Source of the DNA: Antedon mediterranea
Lineage: Eukaryota > Echinodermata > Crinoidea > Comatulida > Antedonidae
Assembly: GCF_964355755.1 (NCBI RefSeq)
Contig: NC_092677.1
Coordinates: 27,064,101 to 27,128,100 of the forward strand
Direction of reading: 5' to 3'
Length of the DNA: 64,000 nt
This document shows positions 13,001-31,465 of this stretch, one piece after another (the stretch's first letter is position 1; each line of letters begins with the position of its first letter). The notes beneath the pieces were generated by a model. That model was not told the DNA's origin and did not search any database. It saw only the letters and a list, made by a program, of their open reading frames with translations. Both the position numbers and the translations under genes were made by a program.

Positions 13001-15251
13001 AAGTGCTCGACGTAACTACGCCAGTAGTCTTGCATTTGCCTTGGAGTAGGGAATGGTGGGTAATCCTCGGGGAATGGGAAGTCACTCATGCACATCATCT
13101 CCTTACTGGTGTTGGTCGTCAGACTATCAAACATGAAGTTGAAACCTTTTTTTGTTTTTTCATCGTCAGTGTACCAGACTCCACCTAAATATGAAAACAT
13201 CAAAACATAAATTAAATTTAAGTTATTTTGGTTTAACAAAAATTATCTTGTTAAATTTAATATTTTATATTGTTATAAGTATATAGTACAGGGGTATATT
13301 CATTTGATTCCAGTCATGTCTGATGGCTCATGACTGTAATGATGAATAGCCAAGAAGGTCGACGGTCTTCAGTAAGTTGATATATTATATGTGTAGGTTG
13401 TCCAATTAAAGTTTTTATTCTATCAAATCAAATCAGGGGTATAGACGTTATTTAAGTTTATATATATTTTAAAGAGGGCCCCTAGATATCAGCTGGCCTG
13501 AGGGTACACTGGAAGGGTTGACCTCTATAAAGTTGAAATGAAATTAGATAAAATTAAATAATCAGACATAAATTTAGGCCTACCATTAGATGAATTTTTG
13601 CACCTTGCATTTTTTAACCCCCTTCTTCTACTATTGGTGTTTGGGGGGGGGGGGCAGGGGCTGTGTGGAAGGCTGTGATTTTTAATTAGCTACGACATCA
13701 ACATTAAAGTTCAAACCATCTATAAATAGCCCATAAATTAAGCAAGAGTACAAAAAATGGTAAAGTTATTAAATTTGCTAGTTTATCTCAAGGACATCTA
13801 ACACGTGGAGGAAATTTCCATCCACGCCTGAATGAACTATGACCCCAATTGCACTTAATAATTATGTTTGGGCCCAATTTAATTGTTTGGGTCACATCGT
13901 ACGACTTCTCAGACAATTCATATTATATTTAACAAATTGTTCATGCTCCACTGGGTTTTGTCAGTCCAATAAAGCGCCTTGGGATGTGTTCTGGTTTTGC
14001 CGCTACAGGATCTGCTTCTACAGATAAAGCATTCATCAGATTGAATTATATAACTTAGAAGTAATTATATACATTTAGTAAACTCAAAATAAAGATTTTT
14101 TTATTGCAAATGTTTTTCTAGTTTGGTTTGTGTTTGACTTTTTCAAATTCAAACACATAATTTATTTATTTTATCTTTAACTTTCTTAAACCCTCCATTC
14201 ACATGATACCAGTATAGTCAGGGACCCTCTTAAATTGTTTAACATAAATGTTATAAGAATTTTTTTAAGGAAACAAATTATTATTAATAATTAATCATTA
14301 ATCTGCACTTCTCTTTAAAATTTAACAGAAATTATCAACAAGTTAAAATTAATTTCATTAATAATACAATTTAATAAACTAATTTAACTAAATGGTGAAC
14401 ATGTTATATATTTATTTAATTACGAATGACAAAAAGCCATTATTTATCCAATAAAGCTGCCAGTATGGTGGCCAGGGAGGTATAATACCTCCCTGGTATG
14501 GTTGACTCACAAGTTTTTTAGGACCCAATGGAAATAATGTGCTACAAAACTTGTTGGGCTACCCTGGGAAATCTTCTATAAAATGTATTATTCATTTGTA
14601 ATGTCAGTTGTTCAAATGTTATAACTGTGTGTGTATTTTTTTGATTTTCCAAAAAATGTAAAATCAAATCATATTTGAGGAAATTTTGTAACTACAGGGA
14701 AGGTGAGATGAGGAAAAATTACATTTACAATAATATATACCTCAAAATACAGGTTCATATTCTAAAATAAAGATAAAGTTTCATTTTGTATGGATGACAA
14801 TAGGCCTATATAAATTATGCTATTTTGCGACCAGACTATGCATATTTATTATGCCACCATAGGCCTACTGCTAAAAACCCACATTATTGAAATTTTCCCG
14901 ACTTTTAGAGGAATTTCCTAACTAATTAAACAGTTCTACCGTCCTAAAATGTGACCTGCGTGCCCGGTATATTCCTTAGGGATTCAACAGTCGAGCTTCC
15001 CATCTACTAGATGGGGTTGGCTATCAGACGAACACGTGTTACTTAATCTTCAGCTTTTAAACCCGAGAATAAGATCCAAAAACTGAATCGCTAAAGATAA
15101 CAGAGACTTAACTTAAGTAATAATACTTTGACTTACCAAACCCAGATTGTCTTTCGAAGCATATCGGCTGCAGACCTTCCTCCAAACAACTTTTAACGGA
15201 CGTAATTCCACTTGAGCCAGCACCAATGATACCTACCGTCCGAATAGCCAT
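10021..15251 (-). CDS. Flavin-containing monooxygenase, copy 1
   Basis: FMOs use FAD, NADPH and oxygen to oxidise soft nucleophiles (N, S) at the ER membrane. Seven coding exons: 15137-15251, 12735-13184, 11994-12049, 11474-11731, 11029-11167, 10560-10801 and 10021-10344, giving 527 aa, close to the usual 530-535. The FAD motif GAGSSG is at residues 10-15 and the FMO signature [11 protein letters not shown] at about 164-174. The NADPH-binding GASFSAGD at 189-196 is split by an intron, and LATGY is near 323. A hydrophobic C-terminal helix (about 505-525) would anchor the protein to the ER. The downstream neighbour 16974-20712 is a paralogue with identical intron phases. It belongs to the animal FMO family, but which vertebrate FMO it is closest to cannot be told by eye. 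Confidence 0.92.
10854..10971. mobile_element. Family B MITE in FMO copy 1 intron 5
   Basis: A palindrome built around GTTGACCAATGACAAGC and CTTGTAATTGGTCAAATC, ending TAGTGGGAAGCAAGC. It fills over half of the 227-bp intron. A family B copy occupies the same intron of FMO copy 2. Confidence 0.7.
11355..11458. mobile_element. Family A MITE, truncated, FMO copy 1 intron 4
   Basis: Left end TCTCTGTTTACACTATC and the core GTGATGTGCCCATATATGG. The right terminal repeat is missing. The copy stops about 15 bp from the donor at 11474/11473. Confidence 0.7.
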
Positions 15252-15575
15252 CTTGAAAGTTTCAAAGACTTGATTGAAGCGCTGCTTTCAGCAAACAGAC
15301 TAAAATGCAAATACGTCAGTTCTTGCCTGGCCACAAATTGAAAAAATAAGTTGGCGCATGCTCAAATCAGCATCGGGAAATGTATAAATCAAAACTATTT
15401 ATTGTTTCCGTGCAAGCGATTATGGGTTTTTTTAACCAACTGTGAAATATATTTTATAACAGAAGATCTTCATGATATCAGATGAAATTACTTTATAATC
15501 AAAATTAATTATGTTATTTCAGTATTGTAACGTTAGTAAAATCGTGGGTGGATAGGCCTATATTATATTTCGATA
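15252..15575. other. FMO copy 1 upstream region
   Basis: Promoter/5' UTR side of FMO copy 1. I see no recognisable element in it beyond AT-rich sequence. Confidence 0.4.
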
Positions 15576-16230
15576 TCTCCATGGTAAAATTAGGCCTACA
15601 GTTATACTGTCTGCCCTGTGTGGCATGGAAGCATCAATAAGGCCCAAATATCGACCATTGAAAGAGTGCAAAAGAGAGTTTTACGTATTATTCTGGGTCC
15701 CGCTTTCCTTACGTATGATTCAGCTCTTGAGCTTACTGATATGACCACTCTCGCATCCAGACGAGAGACGTTGATTCAAAAATTTGGAGAAAGGCTCTTG
15801 AAATCGGAATTGTACAGAACTATTTTGCCCGACTACCGCATTATTAATAGAGAGCTTAGATCAACCACGGTAGATAAACCCCTAATTAATATACCTGTTT
15901 GCAGAACTAACCGTCTTAAGACTTCGCCTGCCTTACCATAAGTAGAATCCTTAATTCAAACAGTACCTGATCACGCTGAAGATGGCTATGTTATAAATAT
16001 TTACATATATTGGCCTATGCATTTGTATATAAATTTTGTAATCTTTTTAACATAACATAATTTTATTTTTTTAACTGATTTTTTCAAATTTTTTAATGTT
16101 TTGTATAAATTTTTGTATTTTTTTTAATGTTTCTGTTTCCATATATTTATATATATATTTTTGTAAATCAACAATTTCAGCCTTCGTGCTGCATGTTTTT
16201 TATTGTATAAACCTGAATAAATAAATAAAA
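15576..16230 (+). mobile_element. LINE 3' fragment (reverse transcriptase C-terminus and 3' UTR)
   Basis: An open frame around 15603-15941 reads VWHGSINKAQISTIERVQKR and VLRIILGPAFLTYDSALE. This is the C-terminal region after the reverse transcriptase domain of CR1/Jockey-type non-LTR retrotransposons. An AT-rich 3' tail ends AAATAAATAAAAAAAATAAA near 16230. It is 5' truncated, the usual outcome of incomplete reverse transcription, and is a dead fragment. Confidence 0.8.
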
Positions 16231-16973
16231 AAAATAAAAATACCGTAACCGCTTATTTTTTAGGACTCCGATTGTGGACTTTTTTTCGTGATTACTTTTG
16301 CAAACTGAAAGAGATGTCTTCTTCTCAAAATAAATGCTGTAAATGTCGTGAATTACTACTATATATGATTTTTGTGCCAATTTTACATATTTGCTATTAT
16401 TAACAAGAATTAGAATATACAAGATGTAGGCCCTAATACAAGTACCATTTGACAATAACTTGTAGAATAATGTATGAGGTTTGATTGTTGTTGTAAGATC
16501 ATATAATTTATATAAGGCTATTGATATGACAACACGATCAATACATTTCTATTGTTTTGACATTCAAATCTCAAAAAGATTTTCAAAGGTTTCAAAAGTG
16601 TTACGGTATACGATTTAATTGAATTCATATCATGAACTTCGACGTTGCTAGAAGCATTAAATTAAATAAAACAGCAGTATGTCGTTCAATATGAGTATTA
16701 TACCTACCATGGTATATTTTACTGATTATTTTATTGAGTAATAATATATTCACATTTATTCCTAGTTTATGCCAATTATGGCACATTTCGGTCTACTTGA
16801 ATTAACCAATTAAATCATCACCATAAGACAGATAATTCACACACGCGTTGCTTGCTTGTGCGCGTGCGTGCCGTGCCGTACGAGGTGCCGCACGAAACAG
16901 TACATGCGAACTAAACCATTGTGCCCTCCTGTAGGCCTATGTTTAAAGACTACTGGAAATATAAGACAGGAAA
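16231..16973. other. Spacer between the FMO genes, no gene seen
   Basis: Contains the likely 3' UTR of FMO copy 2 at its right edge. A short GC-rich patch with CG-containing words lies near 16855-16900. No supported open frame. Confidence 0.5.
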
Positions 16974-19963
16974 TTACATAAAATACCATGAGAGTAGCAA
17001 AGCAGATACCAAAACAAGTACTGCTAACAACGCCTGTTCTGCCAATGTGCGCACGGCGTTCTTATAAGGCACTTTAGGCACGCGCGTTTTCGTAGACTTC
17101 ACCGTTTTACACGGGACTTCCTTAATTGCGTTAGCTGCGCCGTCCCAAGAGTGCGGACCGTTAAGGCGAAACGTGTACGGGTGTACAGATCCTAATGCTA
17201 ACTTTAGTGCGAATCTCGGACTCTTCAACAAGTAACTCCATGGATTTGGTAGGCAGCCGATTTGTTTGGCGATATCCAGAACATATGGCGTCCATTGAAC
17301 CTAAAACCCACAAAAGTATTTTTATATACAGTACGGTACTTATATATATTTGCATAGACTAGCATTTGGTATCAGTAGGCCTATTGAGTTCAGAGGCTCT
17401 GCTCTCAGACTGATAGGCCTTTTTTTTAAATAACTCTTAAATATGAATGTATACTTACATATGCATGAACGCTTCCGCGAGCTGTATTTCCATCAGACAC
17501 TGCCTTGACTTCTGCCTGCATCACGTGGTCTGAGGGCAGTTTGGATTTCCCGCTAAAGACGCGCGCAACCCAACGTGACTGAAGCTCGAACGCTACACCC
17601 TGGGGCCCGAGACATTTTGCAAGACCAAGTGCAGTGAACGTCGGCTGCCCTGGTAGGAATATAAACTTGTACAAGTTGAACTTTTCTTCCAGAGATTCTA
17701 TTGTAACAAATGAAAAGGTAATTTAGAAACTTTCAGCAAAACTCTCAGAAGCAAAATAAATGTTATACTAACTTGGTTCCCACTACGAAATGCAACACAA
17801 GAACGTAAGCGCAACGCAAGGATTTGACCAATCACAAGCGGGATGGATTATTCAAGCATCGTTTCTGATTTGTCAACTCGTCCTTGCGTTGCTGCTAGTG
17901 GGAATAACGCCTAAGTGTTATTCTAGGCTGTAGGCCTACCTCTGATACTTGTATCTGCGATATATGGATAGCATTTCTTATATCCAGTAGCCAGAATCAC
18001 CACATCAACGTCGTCCAAACGGGAACCATCGACAAATTCTACACCGTTCTTTGTCAGCTTTTTAATTTCTGGTTTTACCTATAATCAATGAATATCATTA
18101 TTATAATCCAATGCTTCTTATTGATATAAAAGTAAGCATTTTGTAGGCCATAAAAAGATATATGCCTACACATTCCCTTCCTACACCACCGCACATTCTG
18201 AGGAAAGAGAGATGTGGTCGGGTAGTGGTTTAGGGGACTAGTGAATTGCCAATGGCAAACTACGGTACATTTTAACATTAAGATCGGTAGATATATGTTA
18301 TATTGTTGTATATAGAATAATAGATAAAGTATCACATTCTTAATGTAGTTTTAGGATGACCTTTTTAGGTTCGTAACATTCATGTCTATTTGGCAGGTGT
18401 TTTTACCCCATGCATGGAATCATTTATGGAACGCATTGAGGGCACAGACTCACACGTTGGAAAACACTAGGCCTAATTAAATAATTAAAGATATATTGTC
18501 TCCCCAAAAAAATATTGTTTTCAATCTTTTTTTTAACATGCTATTTTAATGTCACGCAATAGTTATTCACTTCAAAAAATTAAAATTAACCGTTTCTTTT
18601 GTATTTTTATAAGTGAAATAATTATTATTTTGTGTGGTTTTTATTTAAAGAAGTGATTAACTTATTAAATCTAAAAAAGGTCCTATTTAAAGTCTGATTT
18701 TATTAATCTTAATTTTTCATGTTTTTGGGGAACAATACATCTCGTATTGACCAAGTACAAGCTAAGGATTATTCGAACTACCTTTAGTTTTCCGCAAAGT
18801 ATCTGGTCGTTTATTGAGTCATTTATCATGACACTAGCGCCTGCGTACACGTGCACGTCACTCTGTAAGCCCAGGTCTGTGTGATTGACCATGGCTCTGT
18901 AAACCGTCTCTAGATACCACTGTTGTAGGTTGATCGGCATATAGTTAAACCATCGGCTTAGGATGTGTGTATCCCAAAATGCAGCACCTCTGAATGTTCT
19001 TCGCATAACCCAACATCCTCTACGAGTACTTAAGTACGTCTAAAATAAATAACATTGATCAAACAGAGTTGTTTGTTTGGTAAAATGCTAATGTCAAGTG
19101 TGACAATAAGTTCTCAAACAAGCCTTGTGTATTTCAAAACTGTAAAAACCGACTTTATTAGCGCAATTCGCATTCTTCTATTCACCCACTTTATTAACAA
19201 ATACACAGGCAATTCATGATTCGCGCGAATAATATTCTACTGCTACTATTAGTGCAATACAGGTTTTATTGATAACAATATTTGTTACCATTTTACAGTG
19301 ACGGCTGCAGTCAACAGAAACATCTCCGGCAGAAAACGAAGCTCCTGAAATAGAAACGTCGAAACATTTAGATTTAAATATAATAAAATTACATTTAAAG
19401 ATGGCATTTTTTTGTCATAAATGACACGTAGTTTTTGGAATAATAATTTCTATAAAATACTGCTTGATGTTGATTATCTTACCGACAACGACAACATTTT
19501 TCCCAATATAATCCGTCCCTCTTCTAAATTCCTGAGAATGCAGCACTTTTCCAGAGAACTCTTGCTGTCCGGGAATATCTGGTGCGTTGGGTGTTCCTTG
19601 AAGTCCTGAGGATACTATCAAGGCATCAACTTCAGTTTCTGTAACGTGACCATTGTCCACATCTTCTGCAACAATCTTCCATCTACCAGATCCGATGTCT
19701 GTTATCTTGGTGACTTTTTGGCCCAGACGAATGTATTCTCTCAGATTGAAATGCTCGACGTAATTTTGCCAGTATTTTTGCAACTGGGAAGTAGAAGGAA
19801 ATGGTGGGTAATCCTCGGGGAATGGGAAGTCACTCATGCACATCATCTCCCTACTGGTGTTGGTTGTCAGACTATCAAACGTGAGGTTCAAATCCTTCTT
19901 TGTACGCTCATCTTCTGTGTACCAGACTCCACCTATTAACAATAAAACCATTGTCAAAATATA

Positions 19964-19995
<32 letters not shown>

Positions 19996-20712
19996 AAGCC
20001 TAAATGTATTGTTAGTAAAGCTAGACAAATTAAAAATTAACAGCCAGAAAATTTTTTTTTTAACTATAGCAGGCCACTTTAAAAAGTTAGTTATTGAAAA
20101 TGTATTTCTAAGCGTTTGGGACCATCTGATTGTTAAATGCGTGTTACAATATACTAACATTTATAAGATAAATTTTCTTCCTAAATGTTTTTGTTGAATA
20201 TGCCATTTTAATATCACAATAGTTATATCACTTTGAACAAAAATTGGATCGAAAACAAAATTATTTAAATTAAAACTAATAACTTAGGCCTAAAGCAAAA
20301 AAATTAAAAGTCAATGGGTCTTTGGTTGAATTTTTTAAATTATTTGTTGTTTTTTCAAAAGGATTTTTAATGTTTTTTTTTTCTATGGAAGTGATTATTA
20401 AAACTGCGAAATGGCCTATTCAAAGTCTTTTTTTAAATTTTAATCTTGATTTTTCATGTTTGGGGGACAATACATCTACATTATCATTACACAGCCACAG
20501 GTTCTAAAGTCCGCAGATTGTTAACAACGTTTGAACTCTTAACATTTCTCATCGTTACATCTAAATTACGTAAGTTCTTCTATCATACTTAACTTACCGA
20601 ATCCAGATTGTCTTTCGAAGCATATCGGCTGCAGACCTTCCTCCAGACAACTTTTAACGGCCGTTATCCCACTGACTCCAGCACCAACGATACCTACCGT
20701 CCGTATAGCCAT
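16974..20712 (-). CDS. Flavin-containing monooxygenase, copy 2
   Basis: Same role as copy 1: an FAD/NADPH-dependent N- and S-oxygenase of the ER. Exons are 20598-20712, 19483-19932, 19289-19344, 18782-19039, 17940-18078, 17459-17697 and 16974-17300, giving 527 aa. Intron positions and phases match copy 1 exactly; exon 6 is 3 nt shorter and exon 7 is 3 nt longer. GAGVSG (FAD), [11 protein letters not shown] (FMO signature), [12 protein letters not shown] (NADPH) and ATGY are all intact. The C-terminus is strongly hydrophobic ([18 protein letters not shown]). Both copies look functional. Parts of exon 2 and intron 3 are far more alike between copies than the rest, suggesting gene conversion or a recent unequal exchange. 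Confidence 0.92.
17770..17908. mobile_element. Family B MITE in FMO copy 2 intron 5
   Basis: Palindrome from ACTTGGTTCCCACTACG to GTTGCTGCTAGTGGGAA around GACCAATCACAAGC. It ends about 31 bp from the donor at 17940/17939, in the same intron as the copy in FMO copy 1. Confidence 0.75.
19961..19996. repeat. (GAT)n microsatellite
   Basis: About twelve GAT/TGA trinucleotides in intron 1 of FMO copy 2. It gives spurious poly-Met and poly-Ile frames. Confidence 0.9.
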
Positions 20713-21280
20713 TTCATTAGCTGACCATCAATGAATGTGGTAGGATGGTGCGTGTTAATGGTTATATATACACAAAACAGAGACATGCAAGGTAAATATT
20801 AATTACGATATACCGTAATCTGCCAATAACCCGTGTTATCGATATGTGGTTTCGGTTTGTATAGACATCAACGATCGATAGCTGTCCATCAATGAATGTG
20901 GTAGAATGGTGCGTGTCTATGGTTGTATAACATGAACACACAAAACAGACATAATCGGTAAATAGATATTAATTATGATATACCGTAATCTCATCAATGA
21001 AGTGGTAACGGTGCGTGTGGTTGTTGAATGTTTGTCAAGTATTCTAAACTATGTTATATTCAGTCAATAACCTGTGCTATGAAATAGTTGATAAAATCAG
21101 TATCACTCATCAGTTCACTTCAGTGTTCGGTGATATGCGTTTTAAGCGTAGTGGCAATATTGGGTATTTATTTTATAATTAAAATGTTTATCTTGTGCGA
21201 TAAAAAACGCATTAAATGGCGGCAATTAATAGGCCTATAGGATGTTTCGTGAATCAACAATAAAACAAATATATAATTTA
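20713..21280. other. FMO copy 2 upstream region with internal direct repeat
   Basis: The segment at 20719-20820 (CATCAATGAATGTGGTAG... to ...GATATACCGTAATC) recurs at about 20887-20990, and a fragment recurs at about 20993-21022. A local duplication in the promoter side of FMO copy 2. Confidence 0.6.
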
Positions 21281-21376
21281 TCATATATGGAAACGATGAC
21301 ATCATATCACTACTGTACCATATTTGGGCACATCACACTTTTTTTGTAAAACTAGTTTGATAGTGTAGACAGAGCT
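21281..21376. mobile_element. Family A MITE
   Basis: Core ATCACTACTGTACCATATTTGG and right end TTTGATAGTGTAGACAGAGC; the left end is missing. Confidence 0.7.
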
Positions 21377-21585
21377 TGGGAACACGGAAGTTGTTCAGCT
21401 TTAAACGTCTTAACCTCTTATACTACATGCAGTACGTGAACATGACTTGGCATAACATATTTGCTCTATTTATGTTTTTTTATGCAAACAGCTTTATTTA
21501 TCTTTCTAGCATTTACTGCCCTCGAATTCTCGCACTTTGGTCGAACTCTCTAAAAGCAAATCACGTTTCAAATTAAGTTTGATTT

Positions 21586-21646
21586 CCACTTGAACGCGAC
21601 AGCTGAATGATCCATCGCGTAGTGATCGAATTACTTACGGTGCACT
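21586..21646. mobile_element. Family B MITE fragment
   Basis: Degraded half-element with CCACTTGAACGCGACAG and a central GAATGATCCATCGCG. It directly adjoins the next family A copy. Confidence 0.45.
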
Positions 21647-21649
21647 TAA

Positions 21650-21766
21650 GCTCTGTCCACACTATCATTATCAAACTTTATGTGACAAAAAAAATGTGAT
21701 GTGCCCATATACGGACATGATGATGTCATATCACTACCATATTGGGGCACATCACACTTTTTTTAC
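21650..21766. mobile_element. Family A MITE, right end truncated
   Basis: Left end GCTCTGTCCACACTATC preceded by CTTAA, with the core GTGATGTGCCCATATACGG. It stops after CACACTTTTTTTACG without the right terminal repeat. Confidence 0.75.
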
Positions 21767-22053
21767 GTCCCTGTGTTGCATGTAAGCTTTATAATTTAAT
21801 TATAATGTATTTTTTTTTTACACTTCGCTATTCACTTTACATTTAATAATGTATAAAAAAACATTTTTTTATTACCATTTCATTTAATAAATTTAATATT
21901 ACATATTGTAAAATTCCGATTGATTTGAAACTCCCAACCTTGGTCTGAAGAGAATACCAACTTCTACATTGTATAGCTGGACATTAATAGTGACCACCAG
22001 GAAAAAGAAGACGACGTACCTCCAAACAATGTTGAATGACTGAGCACTAAATA

Positions 22054-22245
22054 CAGTCAACTCTCCCAATACCAGACACCTTTAGGTTGACCAAATATAT
22101 CTGGTTTTTAGAAAAGTCTGGTATTCTGAATGTGTTTTTCTAATGGTAAAAAGAAATTTGGGACCTTCTGAACCACCTAAAAAACATATATGATATTGGG
22201 CTAGTGTATGGTTTTCATTGAGTCTGGTATTGGGAGAGTCAACTG
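22054..22245. mobile_element. pogo/Tigger-like MITE with TA target duplication
   Basis: A 192-bp non-coding element with about 24-bp inverted ends: CAGTCAACTCTCCCAATACC at left, and at right the complement with two changes. TA dinucleotides flank both ends (22052-22053 and 22246-22247). CAG ends with TA duplication fit Tc1/mariner-pogo elements. Confidence 0.8.
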
Positions 22246-22606
22246 TATAAATGTTTAAAGCAGTGCAAAATAATATAATTTAATATATCAATTCTTCCCT
22301 TAAATATATATATATATATATCTTTGTTTTTTTACGAAGACAAATAAAGTTTCTTGTATCTTATATATGCCATATTAATATTAAAATATTTACTTGAAAA
22401 GGGGATAAAGCATTTTACTTGAGAAGTGGTTGGACAGAGTAAGAATGGCTGCTTTAATGCCTCTAAGTTCATAGCGTGCACATTGACCTAATGACTTATA
22501 TATTATACTCTGTTAAGTTCCAATATACTCCAAAGCTGATGGAGAAGAAATGATGTAATAAAATCATCCAACATCGGTTCCACATACTTCATGTTAATTC
22601 TAGTTT

Positions 22607-23777
22607 TTATTCGGCCGTCTTTTCCTTGTAGGATATAATGCCTTTCTCTATAAGGTCAGGAATTTCAACCGCAAGCCACGGACCAAGCTGTAATATGATT
22701 ATAAAAATGTGATATAAACAAATAAAAAACTTTCCAGCAAATTATTCATAACATTCATTAACAAACTTTTAATTTAATTAGGAAATTCTTAAAAATGCTG
22801 CATGTGGCAATTTGTGTGGAAAACAGTGCAGATCTAAATGCATGCACGTGACGTCAACGAGGCATAACGATGCTGGTAACTTACCCCTAGTGCCATTGCA
22901 TGGCCAATTCCAAACTTGGGTACATTTTTGGCCCAAAGCGGTTGGAAGTGATCTGTCAAACAAATCTTACCCCCACGATACATCTTGGCGGTCTTCCCAT
23001 CAAGCTCTGGAAGTGCTATCTCGGGTGACGTGCTTGGATAGGTTACAGGAATCTAAAAAAGACACAAATGCTGCAGTTACAAAATACTGTTGAAAATATG
23101 AAATATTGTTTGAAAATAATTTAAACATTAAAATTAATTGATTTTTTACTTGATCTTACATCAAATTCAATATCAAACTCGTATTTCAAGAGATCTTGGA
23201 TGTGCCAGCACTTTCCAAACCACCTTGTACCGTCCTTGTTAGATTCCAACCTAAACCAATCATTATCTGCCTCTTTGTTGTTTTGCACATACTAAAAAAA
23301 ACATGATCATTATTCAATAAATATTTAAAAAGATGTAGTTTTTATAATTCAATTATTTTTAATAATTTTTATTATGATCAAAACTTTGAATTGTCAAGTA
23401 AATAGCTTCATTCCACAATGGATAAAGGATGATGATAGGATAACTATTCCTAGCCTAGGTAGGCCTACAACTACCACACACGTAGTTAGGCCTATACTTT
23501 TGTACAACGAAGACGGCTGGCACTCTTGAGGTGCTTGTGGGTGATGGATGGCGGCATTACTCAGTTCGGTCGCGCCTGGTTTTACTTCGACAGCTGTTGA
23601 TTTAAAAACCATTTTTATGCCTAGACAGACAAATAGAAAAAGTGATCGAACAACCTTAATAAGAGATTGATATTCTTCTTTTAGACGTGTCGGCCATAGT
23701 TCTGTGTCACGAGGGCCAGCTCGTGTTTTTAAAAGGGGAATATTGCTGAGAGTTTTTCTTGTTGCTGCATCCACCAT
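22607..23777 (-). CDS. UFC1: UFC1, UFM1-conjugating enzyme E2
   Basis: UFC1 takes the ubiquitin-like modifier UFM1 from UBA5 and passes it to substrates with the UFL1 ligase, for example in ribosome and ER quality control. Four coding exons: 23655-23777, 23160-23291, 22885-23052 and 22607-22687. They sum to 504 nt, or 167 aa, the usual length of the animal enzyme. The start [20 protein letters not shown] and the E2 core [19 protein letters not shown] are clear. The catalytic cysteine lies in [14 protein letters not shown]. The tail [16 protein letters not shown] is complete and ends in a stop at 22607. It is head-to-head with DDX6, with about 0.9 kb to the DDX6 5' exon, so a shared bidirectional promoter is possible. 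Confidence 0.96.
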
Positions 23778-24688
23778 TGTCAGAGGTCGAAGTTGAAAAG
23801 ATTTCTGCAAGAAGTTGTAAATCCACATACATTTCAATTTAGTCTTCTACAATTATTCATATTCTTCAAAAAGTTATTTAGTCAAACATTTGTATTTCAT
23901 GTATCTAAATTTATTTTTTTTACACTAATAAATATATTTCTTTAATTTTAAATATAAGATAAAATAAAATAGTAGAATAGTAATTGGAATGCCTGATACG
24001 CCAGCCATTTTGAATCTGATATTGAACAGAGAAGTAATATTCTAAAACGAGAGATAAAGAAAACTGTATCGTTTTCAATCTGTGTAAGTTTAAATGAAAA
24101 GAAATTTGAGAAATATATGTTGGAAATTTATTTTAATAAACAGTACTTACATTTGTGTTATTTTTGTTTTAAATTGTGCTGAAATAATGGATTAAGTGTT
24201 CGTCATTTGTCTAGGCCCATGTATGGCCTTTCTTTTGTCTACGCAAATGCTTCATGTAGCCTTGCCGTGAAAGCTGTTGTGATAGGCTTATACAATTTCA
24301 CTTTATTATAATGCAGTAGGCCTAGCTAAGTTAGTATTTATTCAGTTTTATTCATAAAATAGGCCTACGTCTATAAGGCATATAATTAAATATTTTATTT
24401 TTAATATAATAATAAGATACTGTGTTTTTTTTAATGAAACTGCATTTTAAATTGTTTTTTTTATTAATTCATTGAACTTGCCCGCTCACCGCAGACGGCT
24501 TGCAGACTTGACAATTATTGTTGATTTATTAAATCAATATCGTTCCCATGTAACATAACATGTGACCTTTCCATCATTTTTGGAAACTAAAAATGTCTTT
24601 TGCTTAAATTTTTTAATTATTTAATAAAATTGGTTAGTTGACAGTCTCAACTCTGAAATAATTTTAAAAATAATTTTTTTTTTTGCAG
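23778..24688. promoter_or_regulatory. UFC1/DDX6 divergent promoter interval
   Basis: Spacer between the UFC1 start codon and the acceptor that begins the DDX6 5' UTR exon. It should hold both promoters and the first, non-coding DDX6 exon. It is AT-rich with scattered TAGGCCTA; I cannot point to a core promoter element. Confidence 0.4.
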
Positions 24689-25059
24689 GACAAACATTTT
24701 CAAATACCTGTATCAAAGTATTGTGTATTTCCAATACCATATCAAACGTGTATCAAGACAACTGGTGCTCTTTACTAAAGATTATCTAAAAAACGTGATA
24801 GTGTAACATTTAGTGAATGTTGAACATTTAGAACATTCAGCTCTTGAACGCTGAACACTTTGTATATTTTTGGACTTCGTTACGAAGCATCTTGTTTATA
24901 TATAAAACTGTACATAACTTGTTTTATAAGATATAAAAAATATATATATATATGTGTATTGTATATTTGCCAAAGAGAACATTTTGTAGCAACTGAGCTC
25001 CAAACACACATCTCAGGGAGTGTTTGTGTAGAGCCGTGTTAATTTAATATATTGAAAAA
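24689..25059 (+). other. DDX6: DDX6 5' UTR part of first coding exon
   Basis: A long T-rich tract ending TTTTGCAG at 24688 is a strong 3' splice site. Sequence from 24689 runs without another good splice signal to the start codon at 25060. This implies an upstream non-coding exon. Confidence 0.55.

Positions 25060-31465
<6,406 letters not shown>

Noticed and set aside
15618-15941. Stand-alone 107-aa gene
   Set aside because: The frame has no ATG start and reads as the C-terminal tail of a LINE reverse-transcriptase ORF followed by its 3' UTR.
19964-20197. Poly-Met open frame
   Set aside because: It is translation of a GAT microsatellite in an FMO intron.
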